Shown here: piece by piece, positions 1-8,226 of the stretch
How the letters are laid out: each line of letters begins with the position of its first letter
Numbering within the stretch: position 1 is the first letter of the stretch
NCBI RefSeq assembly: GCF_029835735.1
Contig: NZ_JAOEAL010000001.1
Coordinates: 620,001 to 684,000, forward strand
Origin: Shewanella sp. GD04112
GTDB taxonomy: Bacteria > Pseudomonadota > Gammaproteobacteria > Enterobacterales > Shewanellaceae
Direction of reading: 5' to 3'
DNA length: 64,000 nucleotides
Program-made: the position numbers and the translations under genes
The notes under the pieces: generated by a model
Told to the model about the DNA's origin: nothing
Database searches by the model: none
What the model saw: the letters and a program-made list of their open reading frames with translations, nothing else

Positions 1-114
1 TTAGTTAATTTTGTTGCATTATTGACATTGAAGCATGCTTGGTTTACACCTTTAAGCACTTTAGTTATAGCTACTGTATCTCGCTGTGATAGACAGGCTC
101 AATGGAATGAAATA

Positions 115-486
115 ATGATAATTCGAAAAAGCTATTTGCTCGTATGTATTCTTTTACTTGCCGGATGTAGCGGGGCAACGTTTAGAACCAATGTCGGATC
201 TGTGGCGTTAAATAATGCGATTGCTGGCACTGTGGAAGTGTACACAATGGCGGAGTTATCGCGACATAAATACGTAGGATTGGGTGAAGTGTCTGCAACC
301 TATTGTAAAAGTGAGATCGACCCAACGGTAAAAGTTGATATTGATGATTTGAAAAAGGATTTAAAGCTTCAAGTACAGAAATTAGGTGGTAATGCGATTA
401 TTTTCTACGAGTGTGGCAAGGGGATCTATCCTGCTTGCCAGCAGTATTTAGAGTGCAATGGCGAAGGATTCGAAATCGAAAACTAA
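115..486 (+). CDS. rcsF: RcsF-like outer-membrane lipoprotein
   Basis: 123-aa lipoprotein. The N-terminus has a short hydrophobic stretch ending in the lipobox L-A-G-C, with Cys18 the likely lipidated residue. The rest resembles the RcsF fold: a segment VEVYT followed by LGEVS, then four cysteines at about residues 64, 100, 108 and 114. RcsF has four cysteines in the same arrangement, which form two disulfides. In enterobacteria RcsF sits in the outer membrane and passes envelope-stress signals to IgaA and the Rcs phosphorelay. No rcs phosphorelay gene is visible in this window, so the signalling partner here is unknown. An in-frame start exists at 22, but only the ATG at 115 places the signal peptide at the N-terminus. 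It is followed by a long hairpin before the convergent gene. Confidence 0.72.
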   Translation: MIIRKSYLLVCILLLAGCSGATFRTNVGSVALNNAIAGTVEVYTMAELSRHKYVGLGEVSATYCKSEIDPTVKVDIDDLKKDLKLQVQKLGGNAIIFYECGKGIYPACQQYLECNGEGFEIEN

Positions 487-504
487 GCCTTAGAAACTCA
501 GTCT

Positions 505-545
505 TAACATTGAAGGCTCACATTGTTTGTGAGCCTTCAATGTTA
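505..545. terminator. long hairpin between convergent genes
   Basis: An 18-bp perfect inverted repeat (505-522 and 528-545) with a 5-nt loop lies just after the lipoprotein stop and just before the stop of the convergent DUF1704 gene. No clear T-run follows on either strand. It probably ends or protects both transcripts, but it is not a textbook intrinsic terminator. Confidence 0.6.
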
Positions 546-553
546 ATGGGGGT

Positions 554-1909
554 TTAGTCCGAGTTATTATCAAATTCAGTGTCGTCGAGTAACTCGAGGC
601 TTGGGTCGATACTGGGCACGTCTTTAAATAAGCGGGTGAAGTGACGTTGCACCCCTTTCAGATCGATACCTGCTAATCCTGAGGCAAAACCAAACCAAGC
701 ATACAAGCCGCTGAAGTTGTCGAACATCGGCGGCAAATACTTAGGCGGCGTCAGAATTCCTTCTTGGCAAGCTTGATAGAGCACGGGGATGTCCTCAATG
801 GCGAGTTTGCCTAAAAACAGCATAGGGATCAGTTCGGGTAAACCCGATGTGATGGCGCTGCGGATAAAGTTGATGTTTTCGACATAACCACGCACATAGG
901 AAATATCTTTGGTAAAAAAGCTGCCGCCTTCGACCATGCCGCCACGAAACACCCTTTGTGTGACTCGATAACTGTCCTTAGCGCTAAGATTTAACTCTCT
1001 AAAATAGTTAAATACTTCAATAAAGTTTGCCCCATTTTCCGCCATATCTACCGCAGCGACACGATCGCTAATACGGCGGGCGCGGCCTGGGTTAGAACTT
1101 AGGGTGAGCATTTCGAGTAAGACGGCAAGCCCTTCTTGGGTGGCGGCTACGCGGGGAGAACCGACGCTGAGCCAAGTCGCATGGGGTTGAGCTCGACCAT
1201 TGAGGGTGGTACCCACATGCACCCAACCTTCATGTACTTCGTACACATTGAGATCTGACTCGCTGAACATGGCTTTGCTGTTGAGTTTGACCGTATCGCC
1301 ACCCACTGCGGCGTCAGACACAATCCCGTCACTCAGCCGCACCCGCATATCATCACTGTGAAAGTACTTTTCCAATCGCTGGCTCAGTACATTCACGGCT
1401 TCGGGGGCACTGATGATTTTGGGGTGATGCTTATTCATATGCCGCGCGGCGGGCAGGGAGAAGATATAACTGAGTTTATCGCCCAATTGGCGCAGGGTGT
1501 GGCGATCGCCATGTAATCTGTGGCTGGCGCTGCCGTAGAGTTCTTGGCTCAGCTGACCAAAGACAGGGGTTCCTCGATGACCCAGCATATCGACAACTAA
1601 GCGATATTGGTCGACGTTAGCAACTAAGATCTTACCCAGCTTGTCTTTTTTACCCAAACGGCGGTGGATTTCTTGTTTTAAGGCAAGCAGCTCTGCTTGG
1701 GTTTTAACGGGATCGAAGGGCAAGGCAATTTTTTGATAAAAATCTTGGCTAATCGCTGGCAGAACAGTGCCTTTACTGGAGAGAAAGCGCTCTTCCATTT
1801 CCCGTGGCCATTTGATGGCATCTAAAATTTTAATCGGCGTTTGGATGCGGATAAGCTCATCGGAAAGGCGGCGTAAATCTTCTTGATACTGGGCTAACGA
1901 CTCTGACAT
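554..1909 (-). CDS. MATCAP-like metallopeptidase (DUF1704, QEGLA motif)
   Basis: 451 aa. The protein carries an HExxxH motif at about residues 226-231 (H-E-G-W-V-H) and the family's hallmark Q-E-G-L-A at about 258-262. These would supply two zinc-ligand histidines, the catalytic glutamate and a downstream third ligand. The family is annotated in bacteria as 'flavohemoglobin expression-modulating QEGLA motif protein'. Its animal members (MATCAP/KIAA0895L) are tubulin tyrosine carboxypeptidases. No signal peptide is visible, so it is probably cytoplasmic. The natural substrate in bacteria is unknown; a carboxypeptidase activity is inferred from the family. The start has an AGGA-type ribosome site about 8 nt upstream. 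It is transcribed divergently from the sensor protein at 2190, with 280 bp between them. Confidence 0.8.
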   Translation of the reverse strand: MSESLAQYQEDLRRLSDELIRIQTPIKILDAIKWPREMEERFLSSKGTVLPAISQDFYQKIALPFDPVKTQAELLALKQEIHRRLGKKDKLGKILVANVDQYRLVVDMLGHRGTPVFGQLSQELYGSASHRLHGDRHTLRQLGDKLSYIFSLPAARHMNKHHPKIISAPEAVNVLSQRLEKYFHSDDMRVRLSDGIVSDAAVGGDTVKLNSKAMFSESDLNVYEVHEGWVHVGTTLNGRAQPHATWLSVGSPRVAATQEGLAVLLEMLTLSSNPGRARRISDRVAAVDMAENGANFIEVFNYFRELNLSAKDSYRVTQRVFRGGMVEGGSFFTKDISYVRGYVENINFIRSAITSGLPELIPMLFLGKLAIEDIPVLYQACQEGILTPPKYLPPMFDNFSGLYAWFGFASGLAGIDLKGVQRHFTRLFKDVPSIDPSLELLDDTEFDNNSD

Positions 1910-2189
1910 TCCCGTAATCCTGTTGCTACTTGGACGATAAAAATTAGCTTAATCATAGCGGTAAAGCCGCTGTATTTATAGGTTTCTTCCCCCAAGCAAT
2001 TGAATATTGTCGATTAAATACCTTAAACACTATCGATTTGATGAATCATTTTGGTGCAATACGGCTTATTTTAGCGCGAGATAGCGTTAACTTAATCTCA
2101 TAACCCACTGTTAAACATTAACTTATTTAGCTGGCATCAAAGCTGCTTTGGGTGTTTGAGCAATGGGATAACGTCGATGGGAGAGAGTT

Positions 2190-3152
2190 ATGGCTGCAAT
2201 GAGCTATTTGAGTGTGATTGAGCGTTATCACGAATACGAGACCACAGTGCATGAGCTGATGGAGTCCATTTTAACGGGGATTGCCGATGCGGACTTATTT
2301 CACCAACCTAAAGTCGATATCAAGGCCATGAAAGGCATTGCGGGCAGTTACCCCTTTGTCGAGCTGATGTATTTGCTCGATACCCAAGGAGTGCAAATAA
2401 GCCAAAATATCACAGTGGTCGATCAGCAGATCAAGTTAGTGCCCCTTGGGGGGAATCGCGACCGCAGTCAGCGGCCCTATTTTACTAATCGGGATGAGTC
2501 CGATGGCGTCAATATCACTCGCCCTTATTTATCCAATGCCAGCGGGAACTTATGTTTATCAGCCTCCTTAGCGATTGTGCAGCAGGAGCAAAAGCTGGGT
2601 TATCTGGTCGTCGATGTGGATTTGACACGAATGATTGAGTTTATGATGGGCGACAGTGCTCGTCGGCGAGTAACGCCAGCCTTTAAAGCCGTGTATGGCT
2701 TGATAGTCGCAGGGCTTTTTGTGCTGGTGATGGCGCTACTTTGGACGGCGCTTAGGGATATTTATGGGTTATTTGTGGTGGATCATGTCGGGCAAGATCC
2801 ATTGCAACCTTTTGGGATCATAATCTTTATGACTCTAGCGTTAGCGATCTTCGACCTTGGGAAAACCATTCTGGAGGAAGAAGTGTTAATGCATAAGGAT
2901 ATTTTTCGCCACAGCTCCACCCGCCGAACCATCACTCGCTTTGTTTCAACGATTTTGATCGCCATTTCGATTGAGGCGTTATTGACCATGTTTAAGGCGT
3001 CACTGGGCGAGAAACAATATATCGAGCCAGCGATTTGGATGATGTTGGCCGTGGTAGGGTTATTAGTCGGTTTAGGGGCTTATGTGTATCTCGGGGCAAA
3101 AGCAGAATGGCTGCTGATTAAAACTCAGGCTTATAAGAGTGGCAAAAAGTAG
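2190..3152 (+). CDS. PDC/Cache-like sensor protein with multi-pass membrane C-terminus
   Basis: 320 aa. The first ~150 residues look like a PDC (Cache-type) ligand-binding domain: an N-terminal helix, then a segment around YLLDTQGVQ and a run around RDRSQRPYF, typical of this fold. The C-terminal ~150 residues hold about four hydrophobic segments (near 168-190, 208-225, 250-268 and 282-305). There is no kinase, GGDEF, EAL or chemoreceptor output domain. There is also no N-terminal membrane anchor: an in-frame TAA lies just upstream and a GGAG site precedes the ATG at 2190, so the start is well fixed. How the sensor domain is placed relative to the membrane is therefore unclear. The function is not known; I infer only ligand sensing. 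Confidence 0.6.
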   Translation: MAAMSYLSVIERYHEYETTVHELMESILTGIADADLFHQPKVDIKAMKGIAGSYPFVELMYLLDTQGVQISQNITVVDQQIKLVPLGGNRDRSQRPYFTNRDESDGVNITRPYLSNASGNLCLSASLAIVQQEQKLGYLVVDVDLTRMIEFMMGDSARRRVTPAFKAVYGLIVAGLFVLVMALLWTALRDIYGLFVVDHVGQDPLQPFGIIIFMTLALAIFDLGKTILEEEVLMHKDIFRHSSTRRTITRFVSTILIAISIEALLTMFKASLGEKQYIEPAIWMMLAVVGLLVGLGAYVYLGAKAEWLLIKTQAYKSGKK

Positions 3153-3175
3153 CATCAAAAGAATAGTAAATTGTA

Positions 3176-3207
3176 CACCCAGCCCCTAGGAGCTGGGTGA
3201 GGCTTTT
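3176..3207 (+). terminator. intrinsic terminator
   Basis: An 8-bp stem (3176-3183 pairing with 3192-3199) closes over an 8-nt loop and is followed by GGCTTTT. It lies 24 bp after the stop of the PDC protein gene. Confidence 0.6.
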
Positions 3208-3256
3208 AGAAAAACGTCGGGTTTGAGTCACCTAACGCCTTAAGGGAACGGGCAGC

Positions 3257-3433
3257 TTAGAAAAAGTCGTCATCTCCTAATGCACGTCTTAACTCGGCGC
3301 GTTCGAGGTAATCTTCTAAGCGCTTCTTAATTTCGCGCTTATGTTGCATTGCCTCGGCTGCTTTGCTGTTTCTAGGGGTGGTCATTGCCTCAATTTCAGT
3401 ATCGTTGGGCACGACTTCAGTAATATGAGCCAT
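3257..3433 (-). CDS. small basic/acidic protein resembling PA3496/DUF3545 proteins
   Basis: 58-aa protein read by hand: it starts MAHITEVVPND and ends RRALGDDDFF. The second half is a charged helix (REIKKRLEDYLERAELRRALG) with an acidic tail ending in two phenylalanines. That layout (RR-x-I-E...L-R-x-x-L-G-D-D) is like the small PA3496-type 'envelope integrity' and DUF3545 proteins of gammaproteobacteria. The match is by pattern only. No signal peptide or membrane segment is seen. It stands alone, convergent with the sensor protein gene. The function is unknown. Confidence 0.6.
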   Translation of the reverse strand: MAHITEVVPNDTEIEAMTTPRNSKAAEAMQHKREIKKRLEDYLERAELRRALGDDDFF

Positions 3434-3747
3434 AACGAATTCCTCATGTTGTTCCTAACGCCTTTCTATCTAAAAAGAGTGTGGCAGAAAAGCAAAAAAT
3501 TTTGCGAGTCAACGTAAAATTTTCTTCCCGTGGTGCCGAAACGCGACGTCGTAGGCTTGTCATATTATCGCGCTATTTTGGGCTATTTCAGCGAGTGCTG
3601 AATTTTGTGATTAAGCGCATAACTCATTATTTTTATTTTCTAAGTTAATTCCTACTTAAATGGTCGGATTGACTTGAATTTGCCTAAAACACCAACAACA
3701 CTTGGAGAAGTCATTATCATCAATTTGGTGCTAGGGATTTAGCGTGT
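3434..3747. other. intergenic region, 314 bp
   Basis: Divergent promoter region between the 58-aa gene and the histidine kinase operon. I see AT-rich sequence but no confident operator, RNA gene or further ORF. Confidence 0.5.
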
Positions 3748-5901
3748 ATGGACATGGATAGTTTCCCCGATTCTTTCAGCCCCTCAAAAAATGTTTATGC
3801 CAGCGTAATCAGTTCCAGTTGGTTGATGTTACTCGCCGCCGTTTTTTTTATGGGGATATCCTGGTATGTCCTCGAAGAATATTTACGAGACCGGGGTGAA
3901 GAGCGTTTTAACAATAATGTTCAAGATCTTATTGCTGCCGTCAGCAGTCGCATGACCGCCTATGAGCAAGTATTACGCGGCGGAGTTGGATTATTTCTGG
4001 CCTCTGATGGGGTGACGCGCCATGAATGGCAACTCTATGTTTCTAATGCCCGCTTAACCGAGTATTACCCAGGAATTCAAGGTTTAGGCTTCGCGCAGCT
4101 CTTAACTCCAGCCAACTTAGATTCCTTTACGCAAGAGGTGCAACAGGAAGGTTTTAGCGATTATCGAGTCACTCCCACAGGTGAGCGGGAGTTCTACTGC
4201 GCCATCAAATACCTAGAGCCATTTGACTGGCGCAATCAAAGGGCATTTGGTTTTGACATGTGCTCAGAGCCTACCCGCAGAACAGCCATCTTACATGCCA
4301 TTGCCACAGGGCTTCCCACCGCATCGGGTAAGGTCACCTTAGTGCAAGAAACCCCGGATGATGCTCAGGCTGGCATTTTAATGTATGTCCCTTTATACCG
4401 TGGTCAGCCGATGACGGAGGAAGAGCGTAAGCAGCAGGCCATCGGCGTGGTGTACGCCCCATTTCGTATGAATGATCTGATGCAAGGCATTATGGGAAAA
4501 CGTTTTTCGGGATTAAAACTGGCGATTTACGATGGCATGGAGGCCAATAACGAGAGCCTGATGTTTAGCAGTCATAAAGCCTTGCCCTCTACAAATGATG
4601 TGTTTTATCAATCCCAGCTAGAAACCATGGAGGGTCAAGTTTGGCGTTTAGAGGTGTCCTCCGAGTCACGCTTTATCTCAAGCGCGGAACAAACCCAGAG
4701 TGTATGGCTACAGGTGATTGGGAGTGCGTTTATCTTAGCCTTGTTTTACTCAGTGCTGACGATGGCGCGAAATCGTTATCAAGAGTCGAGGTTAACCGCA
4801 GAGTTAATTGCCAATGAAAAACGCTTCCGCCTCGTGATTGAAGCTTCACCTAGTGCGCTCTTTATGGTGGATAGAAAAGGCATTATCACCTTAGTGAATA
4901 CCCATGCCGAACGCCTATTTGGTTACGCACGGGATGAGTTACTCGGGCGTTCAATCAATATGTTATTACCCGAGGGATTAAGGGAGATACATCAGCGGCA
5001 TATGGGCAGTTACCTCGCCCAACCGATTGCGAAAAACATGTCACTGCGAGACGACTTGTTCGGTTGTTGCAAAGATGGAACTCGCTTGGCGATTGAAGTG
5101 GGGCTAACACCCATCCACTTCAGCAATGGCGTGTCGATATTGGCAACGATAAACAATGTGTCGGAGCGTAAACGCATCGAAGCGCAGCGGATTGAGCATA
5201 CGGCTGAACTTGAGCGGATCAACAAGGAACTCGACCAGTTTGCTTATATCGCTTCCCACGATCTTAAGTCGCCATTGCGGGGCATTGAACAGCTAACGAG
5301 TTGGTTAAGTGAAGATTTGTCCGAGAACATGGACGAAAACGTTCAAAAATACTTAGGGTTAATCCAAAGTCGCATCCAACGTATGGTATTGCTACTCGAT
5401 GGTTTGCTGATGTTTTCGCGGATTGGGCGAGTCGATGCGGAGATTGTCGATGTCGATTCACGGCAACTGATTGAGGATATGTTCGCCTTAGTCGCACCGC
5501 CGCAGGGCTTTTCCCTCGAGCTCGAAGGGAATTTCCCACAATTTAAAACCGTAAAAACTCTGCTCGAATTAGTGATAAGGAATTTATTCAGTAATGCGAT
5601 TAAACACCATGATCAGGCTGAAGGTGTGATTAAAGTGGTGTGTAGTGCCTCCAACACCCATTACTGGTTTAGTGTCATCGATGATGGTCCTGGCATATCC
5701 ACTAAATACCATGGCAAGGTATTTGAGATGTTCCAAACGCTTAGGCCGAGAGATGAAGTGGAGGGGAGCGGTTTAGGTTTGTCGCTAGTCAAAAAGACGG
5801 TAGAAAGTCTTGGTGGAAAAATTCAACTAGAATCAGAGGGACGCGGTTGTTGTTTTCGATTTAGCTGGCCGATGCGCATAGTCAACAAGGAGGGGATATG
5901 A
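3748..5901 (+). CDS. CHASE-PAS sensor histidine kinase
   Basis: 717-aa membrane histidine kinase. In order: a transmembrane helix at about 26-44, an extracytoplasmic CHASE domain to about residue 315 (typical YYPGIQGLGF and RTAI-type segments), a second membrane helix at about 322-342, a PAS domain at about 363-475, and a HisKA domain with the phospho-acceptor His504 in SHDLKSPLRG. The HATPase domain carries an N box (NLFSNAIKHH), a G1 box (DDGPGI) and a G2 box (GSGLGLSLVKK). The HDLKSPL form of the H box is typical of phytochrome-like and Rcp1-coupled kinases. The stop codon overlaps the ATG of the next gene (ATGA), so translation is coupled to the receiver protein that it probably phosphorylates. 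The external ligand is unknown; CHASE domains bind small molecules such as cytokinin-like compounds in plants. Confidence 0.88.
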   Translation: MDMDSFPDSFSPSKNVYASVISSSWLMLLAAVFFMGISWYVLEEYLRDRGEERFNNNVQDLIAAVSSRMTAYEQVLRGGVGLFLASDGVTRHEWQLYVSNARLTEYYPGIQGLGFAQLLTPANLDSFTQEVQQEGFSDYRVTPTGEREFYCAIKYLEPFDWRNQRAFGFDMCSEPTRRTAILHAIATGLPTASGKVTLVQETPDDAQAGILMYVPLYRGQPMTEEERKQQAIGVVYAPFRMNDLMQGIMGKRFSGLKLAIYDGMEANNESLMFSSHKALPSTNDVFYQSQLETMEGQVWRLEVSSESRFISSAEQTQSVWLQVIGSAFILALFYSVLTMARNRYQESRLTAELIANEKRFRLVIEASPSALFMVDRKGIITLVNTHAERLFGYARDELLGRSINMLLPEGLREIHQRHMGSYLAQPIAKNMSLRDDLFGCCKDGTRLAIEVGLTPIHFSNGVSILATINNVSERKRIEAQRIEHTAELERINKELDQFAYIASHDLKSPLRGIEQLTSWLSEDLSENMDENVQKYLGLIQSRIQRMVLLLDGLLMFSRIGRVDAEIVDVDSRQLIEDMFALVAPPQGFSLELEGNFPQFKTVKTLLELVIRNLFSNAIKHHDQAEGVIKVVCSASNTHYWFSVIDDGPGISTKYHGKVFEMFQTLRPRDEVEGSGLGLSLVKKTVESLGGKIQLESEGRGCCFRFSWPMRIVNKEGI

Positions 5902-6332
5902 GCAGCACCAATAACTATAAACAAGTGACGATTTTATTGGTCGACGACGATGATGTGGATTATATGGCGGTGCAGCGGGCGATGAAGCAACTGAGATTGC
6001 TCAACCCCTTAGTACGTGCACGAGATGGCCTAGAAGCATTAAGTATTTTGACCCGCAGTGAAACGATAAAAGGTTCCTACCTTATTTTGCTCGATCTTAA
6101 TATGCCCAGAATGAATGGGTTTGAATTCCTTGAACATATTCGCTCCGACCCAACCCTGTCTTCCTCCGTGGTATTTATGCTCACGACTTCGAGTACCGAT
6201 GAAGATCGGATGAAGGCTTATAGTCACCATGTCGCAGGCTATATGGTGAAAACGGATATTAAGGATGGTTTCAACAACATTTTCAATATGTTGGAAGGTT
6301 ATTGGCGCATAGTGGAGCTTCCAACCGTATAG
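5898..6332 (+). CDS. Rcp1-like single-domain response regulator
   Basis: 144-aa stand-alone receiver with no output domain. An acidic cluster (VDDDDVD), the phospho-acceptor Asp66 in LLDLNMPRMNG, a TTSS segment and a conserved lysine in MVKTD make an apparently complete active site. Receivers of this Rcp1 type partner with phytochrome-like kinases that have an HDLKSPL H box, as the preceding gene does. It overlaps the kinase by 4 nt, and its stop is 9 nt before the REC-GGDEF-EAL gene. It may shuttle phosphate to another protein or act by protein contact. Confidence 0.87.
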   Translation: MSSTNNYKQVTILLVDDDDVDYMAVQRAMKQLRLLNPLVRARDGLEALSILTRSETIKGSYLILLDLNMPRMNGFEFLEHIRSDPTLSSSVVFMLTTSSTDEDRMKAYSHHVAGYMVKTDIKDGFNNIFNMLEGYWRIVELPTV

Positions 6333-6341
6333 GGTGTGTAT

Positions 6342-8060
6342 ATGGATTTACTACTGATCGATGATGATGAAGTCGATAGAACTGCGATTATTCGGGCACT
6401 GCGACAGTCCAAATTAGCCTTCAATGTGGTTGAGGCAAATTGTGCTTTCGATGGCCTTAACTTGGCTCTCGAAAGGCATTTCGACGGTATTTTGTTGGAT
6501 TATCTATTACCCGATGCCAATGGTTTAGAGGTGCTGATCAAACTCAATTCGATGACTCAAGACCAAACTGTGGTGGTGATGTTGAGTCGTTATGAGGATG
6601 AGAAACTGGCGCAGCGCTGTATCGAGCTGGGCGCGCAGGATTTTCTGTTAAAAGATGAAGTCAATTCACGGATCTTAAGCCGTGCGATTCGTTACGCCAA
6701 ACAACGTTCCTCCATGGCCTTGGCCCTAAGAAATAGCCATCAAAAACTCAAAGAGTTGGCTGAGCATGATTCTCTAACCAAATTAGTGAACCGCTACGGG
6801 TTTGAACTGTGTTTGAACCGCGCTATAGCAAGGGCAAAACGCAGCAATGACTTTCTCGCAGTTATCTTGCTCGATCTAGATGATTTTAAAGCAATTAACG
6901 ATACTTTAGGTCATCAAACTGGCGATATCTTACTCGTCAAAGTCGCCTCGCGATTAAGCTCAGTGCTGCGAGATGGTGATGTGATCGCCCGCTTAGGTGG
7001 CGATGAGTTTGTGGTACTCGTGACCGACAATGACTACAAATATTTCCCTATGATAGTCGCCAATCGCCTGCTTAAGGCCTTTGAGGAGGTTTTCTGCCTG
7101 GGTGAAAACGATGTGATGATTGGCGCCAGTATCGGCCTGGCTTTTTATAATGAGGCCGCCTCCGATAGTTCTGAGTTGATGAAATGCGCCGATATTGCCA
7201 TGTATCGCGCCAAAAAAATGGGGCGCAACCAAATTCAGTTTTATTCTGAGGCCTTAGATAAAGAAGTCCGTTACCGTAATCATATCGAATCCAGCTTACG
7301 CATGGCGCTAAAGCAGAATGAATTCAAGGTTTATTATCAGGCACAAGTAGATTCTCAAACCCATCAAATGATAGGGATGGAGGCGTTAATCCGTTGGTTG
7401 CATCCCCAAGATGGTTTGATTGCACCGGATCAATTCCTATCCATTGCAGAGGAAATTGGTCTGATGGAAGAAATCGGTGACTGGGTGCTTATCGAAGCTT
7501 GCCGTCAAGCACAGGAATGGCTCACGCGGTTAATCCCCGTTGGACATAGCTTTACCATTGCAGTGAATTTGTCGGCATCGCAAATTGGACACATTGATCT
7601 ATATGAAAAAATTGTCCATGCCCTCGAGGTGACCGGATTAGATGCGAAAGCGCTAGAGCTTGAGATTACCGAAAACAGCTTAATTGAAGAACCCCATGAA
7701 CATGCCAAGGTGCTCGATAGAATTGCGCAACTTGGAGTGCGATTTGCACTCGATGACTTCGGTACAGGCTTTTCATCCCTAGAACATATAAAACTCTTTC
7801 CAATCAGTGTATTAAAAATTGATAAGAGCTTTATTGCCTCCTACGATAAGGATGACAAAGATACGCGGTTACTCGCGGCATTACTCAATTTCGCCTATGG
7901 TTTTAACGTGACATCGGTTGCCGAAGGCATTGAAACGGCTGAACAAGCCGAGTTTTGCACCGCACGAAATTGCAATGTGCTCCAAGGGTATTTATTTTCG
8001 CGGCCCTTAGAAGCGAGCGAATTTGAGGCCAAGTACATTACTCCACTACTTACAAAATAA
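6342..8060 (+). CDS. REC-GGDEF-EAL c-di-GMP regulator
   Basis: 572-aa cytoplasmic response regulator. A receiver (about 1-120; IDDDEVD, LLDYLLPDANG) is followed by a GGDEF domain (about 140-300) with intact RLGGDEF and an upstream RxxD inhibitory site (R-D-G-D). The C-terminal EAL domain (about 318-565) has intact EALIRW, NLSASQ, ELEITEN, LDDFGTGFSSL, KIDKSF and AEGIET. Both cyclase and phosphodiesterase activities look possible from the motifs; which dominates cannot be read from sequence. I chose the ATG at 6342 because AGGGTG lies at the right distance; an in-frame GTG at 6336 lacks a ribosome site. It is the third gene of the kinase-receiver operon, so c-di-GMP turnover is the likely output of the CHASE kinase. 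Confidence 0.88.
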   Translation: MDLLLIDDDEVDRTAIIRALRQSKLAFNVVEANCAFDGLNLALERHFDGILLDYLLPDANGLEVLIKLNSMTQDQTVVVMLSRYEDEKLAQRCIELGAQDFLLKDEVNSRILSRAIRYAKQRSSMALALRNSHQKLKELAEHDSLTKLVNRYGFELCLNRAIARAKRSNDFLAVILLDLDDFKAINDTLGHQTGDILLVKVASRLSSVLRDGDVIARLGGDEFVVLVTDNDYKYFPMIVANRLLKAFEEVFCLGENDVMIGASIGLAFYNEAASDSSELMKCADIAMYRAKKMGRNQIQFYSEALDKEVRYRNHIESSLRMALKQNEFKVYYQAQVDSQTHQMIGMEALIRWLHPQDGLIAPDQFLSIAEEIGLMEEIGDWVLIEACRQAQEWLTRLIPVGHSFTIAVNLSASQIGHIDLYEKIVHALEVTGLDAKALELEITENSLIEEPHEHAKVLDRIAQLGVRFALDDFGTGFSSLEHIKLFPISVLKIDKSFIASYDKDDKDTRLLAALLNFAYGFNVTSVAEGIETAEQAEFCTARNCNVLQGYLFSRPLEASEFEAKYITPLLTK

Positions 8061-8226
8061 TGACCCTAAATTGTGAAGATTATCTTACGTTTGGCTAAGG
8101 CTGAGGTTTTCGTCTGGTGAGGAATATTTTCTTGCTTTACACTCAGCAATAGACAAATATCAGCGCCCCTTTCTGATGCAGTGTGCACAGAGCTTCAATC
8201 ACAGTGTTTAATTTGGTCATTTGGCA

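Noticed and set aside
22..114. N-terminal extension of the RcsF-like gene
   Set aside because: The ATG at 115 begins the signal peptide and lipobox; the extra 31 residues have no signal features.
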